Part shown: positions 59,657-64,000 of the stretch, one piece after another
How positions within the stretch are numbered: the stretch's first letter is position 1
Layout of the letters: every line of letters starts with the position of its first letter
Source: Elgaria multicarinata webbii
Taxonomy: Eukaryota; Chordata; Lepidosauria; Squamata; Anguidae
Direction: 5' to 3'
Assembly: GCF_023053635.1 (NCBI RefSeq)
Contig: NC_086172.1
Location: 12,243,501 to 12,307,500, forward strand
Length of the DNA stretch: 64,000 nucleotides
Program-made: the position numbers and the translations under genes
The notes under the pieces: model-generated
Told to the model about the DNA's origin: nothing
Seen by the model: the letters and a program-made list of their open reading frames with translations, nothing else
The model's database searches: none

Positions 59657-60889
59657 GTAATTAAGTGCAATACATCTATACAGTCATCCACTCCACCCTA
59701 ACATTAACCTAATGTTAATAACTGAAAAGTGTGTTGTACTCTGTCTTCCTAAAGAAAAGCATTGGTGGCCCACAGGCTAAATCTAGTCTTTTGAAATACG
59801 CTGGCTGTCAACTACTCTCTTCCTTCTTCCTTACTTCACTTCTTGAAACAGCTTACAGAAGGGGAGATGGAGACTTCAGCATGTAGAAGCCTTCTTCTAG
59901 AGAAACACTGCTTTTCCCTTGCACTGAGGGGGAAATCAGCTCTTGTCCCTGTCTCACAGATAAGAGCCAGTCTTACCACTGAGCATTAGAAAAAGGCAGC
60001 ATTTTTCTAGTGCTGAGAAGTTCCTTGAGAGGAACTCCTTAGTGCTAGAGAAAGGCTATTTCTATCTAGCATTGGGTGGTGAAACCCTGCTCTTGGTTCC
60101 AATCAGTGATAGAAGAGATAGGAATGAGATTTGGTTTCCTCCTTAGGGCTAGAGAAACCCTTCTCTCCAACAATGGGAGTAGGGAGAGAATCTGGGCGGT
60201 TCCCATTCCTACGCTAGACCATTCCTCTCTCCTTTCCAGTAAGTATAAAGGAAGGGAGGGGGTGGGCGGCTCACCATCCCTATGCTAGACCCTCCCTCTC
60301 TGTCTTCCTTCCAGTATAAAGGAAGGGAGGGGGAGGACTGGTGAGTGGAGTTGCTGATCGGACTCCTTGGGGAGGGGACCCATTAATTTTTTAACAAAAT
60401 ATTTCTAGAACGCAAGTTTAAAATTGCAGTTTCAGCAACCCCCCCTTAGTTCTTAGGAGCAGCAAAGGGAGATCAAACAGATTTAATTTCATAGAAGTTT
60501 AAAACATAAATGGTACTTTTACATCTATTCAACGTAGAGTAGAGACTCAAAGGGAAATCTAGGTTTGTGTTGCAAACATGTATTTCCCAGAGCTTTGACA
60601 GTACTTGCAAAATATTAACGTGAATTCACAATTTTTGTGAAGGTGTGTGTGTTTGTACATACATGCAACCTGCGCACATAAATAACTTTTCCAGCCATTC
60701 GTGGAGAAATGTCTATTGCCTCTGCTTAAGGAGGAGCAGTCTCTGCACCTGTTGCACTTTTAAAATCCCAGAATAAAAAAAGAACATACAAATAACTGTG
60801 TGTATAATGTATGTGTGCATGTCTCTTTCAGTTTATTGAGAGAACATTCGATTGATGGCACCGGCTGGGCTCCAACTAGAACTTTAAAG
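40896..60889 (+). CDS. UBE2F: NEDD8-conjugating enzyme UBE2F, 5' part of gene (residues 1-137)
   Basis: UBE2F accepts NEDD8 from the UBA3-NAE1 E1 as a thioester. With RBX2/RNF7 it transfers NEDD8 to CUL5. The gene model has a non-coding first exon ending at 41035 and coding exons 43601-43718, 48032-48061, 48589-48654, 52037-52104, 59448-59518 and 60832-60889. All introns are GT-AG and all phases fit. The product starts [20 protein letters not shown], the UBE2F-specific extension that docks on the E1. It then enters the UBC fold ([34 protein letters not shown]). The HPN motif is intact and the active Cys is residue 116, the same number as I recall for human. The final roughly 48 residues (DVVWGLNSLF onward) are not found before 64,000, so the gene runs off the window. 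Confidence 0.96.
40905..41035 (+). other. UBE2F: UBE2F probable non-coding exon 1 (5' end approximate)
   Basis: The GC-rich sequence downstream of the ETS-like site ends in a strong donor, TTCAG|GTGAGG, at 41035/41036. Exon 2 has its acceptor at 43584 and 16 bases before the ATG, so an upstream untranslated exon is required. A second plausible donor, GAGCAG|GTGAGC, lies at 41159/41160. The transcription start is inferred from promoter motifs, not seen directly. Confidence 0.55.
41564..41704 (+). mobile_element. 141-bp MITE, copy G
   Basis: It is nearly identical to copy C. Ends GGCCGTAGCTAGACCTAAGG and CCTTCGGTCTAGCTATGGCC are inverted. The flanking triplets are CAA and TGA, so no clean duplication remains. 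It lies in UBE2F intron 1. Confidence 0.9.
42130..42680. mobile_element. CR1 family X pieces, inverted pair
   Basis: A minus-oriented piece (42130-42260, GCCACCACATCCTGTGATAG) faces a plus-oriented piece (42290-42680, ATGCATGGTGTGGAGAAAGT ... CACAAGATGTAGTGATGGCC). Both match the copy at 16976-18010. They are old and decayed. Confidence 0.65.
42728..42890 (-). mobile_element. CR1-type 3'UTR fragment
   Basis: AAGAGCCATGCTGGATCAGA ... CCAGCAACTGTTGCCTCTGA resembles the 3'UTR of the CR1 family X copy near 16976-17060, in the minus sense. Confidence 0.5.
42915..43030 (-). repeat. Short interspersed repeat (GCAATCCTA family)
   Basis: CCCACTGTTCAATGGAGCTT and GAGTAGGTCCCATTGAACTA match the centre of the repeat seen at 7098 and 62645. 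Confidence 0.55.
43078..43190 (-). mobile_element. L2 LINE 3' tail
   Basis: TATTATTATTCATTTATATAGC then ACCATCAATGTACATGGTGC is the reverse of the L2 3' end with its TAA-type tail. It is also seen at 32018-32100. Confidence 0.7.
43585..43718 (+). CDS. UBE2F: UBE2F exon 2 (16-nt 5'UTR plus start codon)
   Basis: The acceptor TTTTAG ends at 43584 and the ATG is at 43601. The exon codes for 39 residues, [20 protein letters not shown] then [19 protein letters not shown], plus one base. The donor is GTAACA. This is the N-terminal docking extension and the start of helix 1. The start matches the family's [10 protein letters not shown] opening. Confidence 0.95.
44790..46510 (-). mobile_element. L2-clade LINE, 3' part of ORF2
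   Basis: Minus-strand frames give [41 protein letters not shown] (RT catalytic YADD near 45829-45840), [33 protein letters not shown] and, at the end, [14 protein letters not shown]. The 3'UTR ends with the L2-type tail near 44800 (AGCGCTATATAAATCAATTT then an ATC-rich end). The frame is broken at several places. It lies in UBE2F intron 2. Confidence 0.85.
46545..46765 (-). mobile_element. tRNA-derived SINE
   Basis: Read on the minus strand it begins near 46765 with a tRNA-like head. An A-box-like TAGTGGCTAGAGTG and a B box GGTTCTAGTCC are present. Then come the body (CTCAGCCCAGCCTACCTCAC, GGGATATAAATG) and an AATAAATAA tail. It lies next to the L2 copy in UBE2F intron 2. Confidence 0.8.
47115..47385. 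repeat. Foldback-like repeat with AACCATGG blocks
   Basis: It contains GTTCAGAT, AAACCATGGCTT, AACCATGGTTAG and GACATCTGGAAC blocks in inverted arrangement. It resembles the element that hosts the L1 at 30412. Boundaries are uncertain. Confidence 0.4.
48032..48061 (+). CDS. UBE2F: UBE2F exon 3 (30-nt microexon)
   Basis: This 30-base exon between TTTTTAACAG and GTAAGT encodes [10 protein letters not shown] plus the first base of a Cys codon. It matches the family segment EVAELEANLPC. Confidence 0.93.
48589..48654 (+). CDS. UBE2F: UBE2F exon 4
   Basis: The acceptor is TTTTCAG and the donor GTAATC. The exon gives [20 protein letters not shown], then NP and the first base of Asp. The human equivalent is [20 protein letters not shown]. 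The phase is correct on both sides. Confidence 0.94.
48660..50640. other. UBE2F intron 4, no recognised feature
   Basis: AT-rich intron with short poly(A), poly(T) and (CA)n runs (49141-49157). No coding signal. Confidence 0.4.
50643..50800. repeat. AACCCA-type foldback element
   Basis: GACAACACAATAAACCAC (50643-50660) pairs with GTGGGTTATTGTGTTGTC (50682-50699). AACCCACTCTGATAATCCAC and TTATTTAACCCACCATG follow, as in 2100-2175. Confidence 0.6.
50890..51000 (-). repeat. Single unit related to the 2500-3040 array
   Basis: CACCTTCAAAACCCTGCACA and GGATGCACCAATTAAGTGTG are the reverse complement of landmarks in the tandem array at 2500-3040. As there, an AACCCA foldback element lies a few hundred bases away. 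Confidence 0.6.
51480..52010 (+). mobile_element. L2-like LINE 3' remnant
   Basis: Decayed peptide fragments around [16 protein letters not shown] precede an AT-rich 3'UTR that ends AAACACATAAATAAATTGC just before UBE2F exon 5. It is old and strongly mutated. Confidence 0.5.
52037..52104 (+). CDS. UBE2F: UBE2F exon 5
   Basis: The acceptor is TTTAACAG and the donor GTAAGT. The exon reads [20 protein letters not shown] then NMV. It forms the central beta-sheet of the UBC fold. The human counterpart reads [20 protein letters not shown]. Confidence 0.95.
52110..57085. other. UBE2F intron 5, mostly unrecognised
   Basis: About 5 kb of intron. A possible diverged foldback element lies at 53870-54000. 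A GTTTGAATATGTATATATGATTAGAA phrase is tandemly repeated near 53080-53130. No exon is recognised. Confidence 0.4.
57090..58210 (-). mobile_element. Non-LTR LINE C-terminal fragment (R4-like?)
   Basis: On the minus strand are [20 protein letters not shown] and [18 protein letters not shown], a Cys/His-type ORF2 end, followed by a 3' tail ending in a TACTACTACTA repeat at about 57093. It may be the same clade as 18600-19920, and it is broken. Confidence 0.6.
58340..58460. repeat. hAT-type MITE, diverged
   Basis: TCCCCAACCTGGCATCCTCC and GGAGAGCACATGGTTGGGGA form the inverted ends of the family seen at 15400. Confidence 0.7.
58890..59220. mobile_element. About 330-bp foldback element
   Basis: Nearly the whole element is one imperfect palindrome. 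Outer arms are GCGACCAGGATTAC and GTAATCCTGGTCGC. Inner arms are CATTTTAACCCACCCTACAA and TTGTAGGGTGGGTGAAAATG. The centre is near CTGCAAGCC at 59060. The 182-codon plus frame across it is a by-product. It lies about 230 bp before UBE2F exon 6. Confidence 0.75.
59448..59518 (+). CDS. UBE2F: UBE2F exon 6 (HPN motif and catalytic Cys116)
   Basis: The acceptor is TTTGGCAG and the donor GTAATG. The exon reads [20 protein letters not shown] then ICL and two bases of Ser. It holds the E2 signature HPN, whose Asn supports transthioesterification, and the active-site Cys in GEICL. The only recalled change from human is K to R in LTRIWH. Confidence 0.96.
59590..59654. repeat. (TG)n(AG)n microsatellite
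   Basis: This compound dinucleotide run of about 65 bases starts about 72 bases downstream of UBE2F exon 6. Confidence 0.95.
59655..60831. other. UBE2F intron 6, no recognised gene
   Basis: A 45-base phrase around CCCATTCCTACGCTAGACC...AGTATAAAGGAAGGGAGGGGG is tandemly duplicated at about 60195-60335. Nothing else is recognised. Confidence 0.5.
60832..60889 (+). CDS. UBE2F: UBE2F exon 7 (last one in window)
   Basis: The acceptor is CTCTTTCAG and the donor GTAACA. The exon completes Ser and reads [20 protein letters not shown], just after the catalytic Cys. The next family residues (DVVWGLNSLF) would be in a later exon that I could not find before position 64000. Confidence 0.95.
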
Positions 60890-62640
60890 GTAACAAATGT
60901 TTGTTTGGTGTAGTCTTGATCAGCTGAGAACGTTTAGAAATCAGAAATCACAATCCAGGCAAAGTGAAGAATATTTAAATTATATTGATTTCAGTGGGGA
61001 GTTAAGTATGTGCTTAATTCTCTTCCATTAAAATAGATAGGATTTCACTATGCTTTCAGTTGAAATTGCAAAATAACTCTAAAGTGCAGCATTAATGCCT
61101 AAGATCGGGAAAAGTAAATTTGTTTATTGCTGCAGGTTATCGTTGGAATGCAAATATGAAAGTAGTCCCTGTGCTATGGTAGCCACAGAAACCTTAATAC
61201 TGTACTGTAACAGTGTAAAAGGAATCTAAAACTAAGAAGTCAAACGTTTAACCATTGGCTGTATGAAAAGGACCTTAAGTACATTTGGTTGGGATAACAG
61301 TATTGGTGAATGGTTTATGTGGTTATGTGGCTTCTCATTTTAAGCTGGCCAGTTGTAGAAGGAATTGCTGTATGAGCTAGATTATTCTATGTTAGAGCGA
61401 AACCCAACAGCAGGATTTCTCCTCCCTCTTGTATTCCTCAGAGGCTGTACGGGGAGGGGACAATCACTCCTCTTCCCATTCCACTAATGGAAGCTGTTCT
61501 GTCAACAAGAGAGATTAATTGGATACCACCCTTCTATATTCTGATTGTACACGGAGCTTCCAGTGGTCTAGGTCCACACCTGCTTAGGTCCGAAGCCAGT
61601 GATTGGTTCACCACATAAGTTTCTTCTCTTAAAAACAGTCTTGAGCAGACCCAATTTGGATTGGACATGTGGGTCTAACTGTAGCCCTGATCCAAATCTC
61701 TCCTTCCCAGAGCTGCTGCTAACCCCAGAGTGGAAAACCTATCGGGAACATGTGCCATTTTCCCTTCTCTGTAGCAAAAGCAGCTCAAGTTATTGCAGTC
61801 TACTATCTTCCTAAAGAGTATAAAGAAGCCATTATGTTGCCTCATTTAAACTAAATCATTATTGTGGCAGCAGAGATCACTAAATGGGAAGGTGGAATAC
61901 ATTGACATGAGTTGTATTTTGTGCTAGATTCATTTAAAATCCCTTGATGGCATAGAAATCATGCCAACTTTAGGCTTTAATATGTTTTTCTAAGGCTTCT
62001 GAAAATCCTTTGACTTTTATATATTCTCCTTCAGTTACAAGTGTGATCATAATGTGTTTATTTCTGGCTGTGTTCTACACATGTTGCCCTGAACATTCAT
62101 GATTAAGACAGTTTGTTTTCAATCTGTGCAGTTGTTTGGAGTTTGATTATTCTGCAGTTGTTTGAAGTTTGGTAATTCTGTGTAGATTGAATGTAGAAAT
62201 TGTCACAGGCACACCCAGATGTAGGGACAAACTACACATGTCACACAAGATCCATAATCGGATTTTCAAGCATCTTTTTTCTAACGCTTAAAGGCAGCTG
62301 CGGGTAGGCTAAGAGCAGTGTTAATGGAGGGGTGTTTAATTCTCCCCCCTCCCTCCATTTTTCTCAGTCCAAACTCCCAGAAGCTACTCTTAGTATAATG
62401 AGAGGAAAAGGCAGGCCCAGTTCCTGTCCTTTTTTCCTAAGAGGGCTAATAATATCCAGGTTGGGGCTGGGATTAGGGTTAGGGAAAGGATTAAACATGC
62501 CCTCTCCAAGCCCTGCAAAATTTGAAGGACTCAAAACATATCTATGCTTATGCGTACATTAAAAGGACTTTTTCTGAAATTTATGCATAGAGGACATTTC
62601 TAATTCTAGATTTAACACATAAAATAGTTTTCTCGTGTTA
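60890..62640. other. UBE2F intron 7, no recognised feature
   Basis: Unique-looking intron. The missing UBE2F exons are not here. Confidence 0.4.
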
Positions 62641-62644
62641 GTAA

Positions 62645-62740
62645 GCAGTTACATGGTAAATGCTTACCTATGAATGAGTCCCATTGAAGTAAGCGGAGCT
62701 TAATTCTGAGAAGACATGTATAGGTTTACACTGTTAGAAG
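62645..62740 (-). repeat. Short interspersed repeat (GCAATCCTA family)
   Basis: TGAGTCCCATTGAAGTAAGC and TTCTGAGAAGACATGTATAGG match the family seen at 7098 and 42915. Confidence 0.6.
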
Positions 62741-62879
62741 GTTTAAGTTTGAAAAGGACTGGCTTTTAAACTTCTATGGCTTCTAAAATAAATTGTAGAG
62801 TTGGTCCCGTTTGAATCTTAAGGTTTAGTTCTAAATTTGAATCTTAAGGTTTAGTTCTCCACACTAAATTCTCCTGGTG

Positions 62880-63120
62880 TGGAGAAATGGTAGCATTTCT
62901 CCACACCAGGCCCTCAAAGCAATGCACAATTTAAAACATTACAATGATACACTAAAATCACAACAAATAAAAATAGAAACAAGGCATTCTTCAAAACAAA
63001 AGGCTTGGTGAAGCAGGACAGTTTTTACTGCCTCTCTAAAGCGAAGTAGGGATGAAGCCAGCCTGACCTTTCTTGGAAGGGAGTTCCACAATTGAAACTA
63101 ACTTGAACCATAAACCTGAA
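62880..63120 (-). mobile_element. L2-like LINE 3' end (minus)
   Basis: On the minus strand the sequence around TGTGGAACTCCCTTCC followed by the AT-rich GCATTGCTTTGAGGGCC region is the C-terminus and 3'UTR of an L2-like LINE. Its left end carries a 19-base hairpin, TGGTGTGGAGAAATG with CATTTCTCCACACCA (62876-62908). Confidence 0.5.
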
Positions 63121-64000
63121 AGTGGGTCAGATTCCTAGCCTAGCTGTGATAGTTGAGTCATTCTGATCTAAGTAGATGCACAGGACAATTTGTCTGTGTC
63201 TAACCATTTCTCAGTTCACGTCGGGAGAGGAGTCTAATTGTTACACAAAAGAGAGTTGTGTCATGGAGGGGAACAAAACTCTGATATTGGAAGAGAGTCA
63301 GGCTGGGGTAAAACTGCTCAGCAAGGTAAGGCAGAGAAGGAGTGTTTCGCCTCACCGTCTGTTCTTTTCTGTGTTTTTAACAGGGCAAGCACATGATTCC
63401 TTCATGTATCTAATTTGGCCCTAAATAGCCCCAGGATTTTGAAGTGCCCTATCCTCTTTTTAGCAGCTAGTACAAATTTTTAAAAAATACATAGGAGGCT
63501 CTGGTGAAGGGCAAGTATTTAATGTATGTTAGGCCACTTCTTATCTGTGCACTTATTGATACTTTTCAAAGAATTCAAACGCTGCTGAGACAAGATCTAA
63601 TGTTAAGATTCCCCTATTATAAAAATAACCAGACATTTATATTATCTTGATTTTTTGCTTTCAAATAAGGGATAAGGGTTAACTTGAGTACCATTTTTGC
63701 TTAAAATAGGAATTGCCAAGTTCAGTTATCCCACAGATGCTTGCAATCATTTTGAGCAGCATAGTTTTTCATATTATTAAAGAGAAGGAACTATTTTTCA
63801 CATCCTTTTGTTCCTATTCTTAGGAAAATTACATCTTAATGTATGAGATTACATCAATTGACAATGCATTGCTTTTTTTATCTATTGCAGTTGCAAATAA
63901 TCATCATTAACTTGTCCATCCTTACAATAATGAGGGAGACCAGGACTTCCATTTTTAAAGATCAGACTGTGATTAGAAAATGATTTGCTCATAGCTGCCC
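63121..64000. other. UBE2F intron 7 to window end, nothing recognised
   Basis: AT-rich sequence with no exon matching the UBE2F C-terminus. Confidence 0.4.

Overview
The window is vertebrate nuclear DNA, most likely from a squamate reptile and probably a lizard. Two split genes have canonical GT-AG introns and CpG-rich first exons. They sit in a dense mix of CR1, L2-like, L1 and other non-LTR retrotransposons, tRNA-derived SINEs, hAT-like and three-base-duplication MITEs, and a Helitron. That repeat mix is typical of squamates. The species cannot be fixed from the sequence alone. I found no bacterial-type genes, no CRISPR array and no tRNA or rRNA genes.

Gene layout. MREG (melanoregulin) lies on the minus strand with all five coding exons in the window: 36450-36556, 22634-22793, 11563-11653, 10186-10349 and 9123-9200. 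Phases agree at every junction and give a 199-residue protein. UBE2F (NEDD8-conjugating E2) lies on the plus strand. It has a CpG-rich, probably untranslated first exon ending at 41035. Coding exons follow at 43601-43718, 48032-48061, 48589-48654, 52037-52104, 59448-59518 and 60832-60889, giving the first 137 residues including catalytic Cys116. The last exons lie beyond the right edge. The two genes are head to head with start codons about 7 kb apart. They have separate jobs: organelle transport and membrane traffic (MREG), and neddylation of cullins (UBE2F).

Region by region. 1-9 kb is intergenic and repeat-rich: a broken Ty3/Gypsy-type gag fossil, an internally deleted hAT remnant, an array of about 145-bp units, and a Penelope-like hairpin motif. 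9-36.5 kb is MREG; its introns hold an internally deleted Helitron, a perfect hAT foldback element with its 8-bp target duplication, nested CR1 copies, and a fresh-looking 5'-truncated L1. 35.7-37 kb is the MREG CpG island, and 40.5-41.4 kb is the UBE2F CpG island with TCTCGCGAGA, YY1-like, ETS-like and Sp1-like sites. 41-64 kb is UBE2F, with introns carrying an L2-like LINE, a SINE, further LINE 3' ends and a foldback element of about 330 bp.

The most distinctive signal outside the genes is a family of 141-bp MITEs. There are seven copies, and five have matching 3-bp target duplications. I saw no undescribed enzymatic or defence system. The novelty here is in mobile-element families and in the MREG/UBE2F adjacency.
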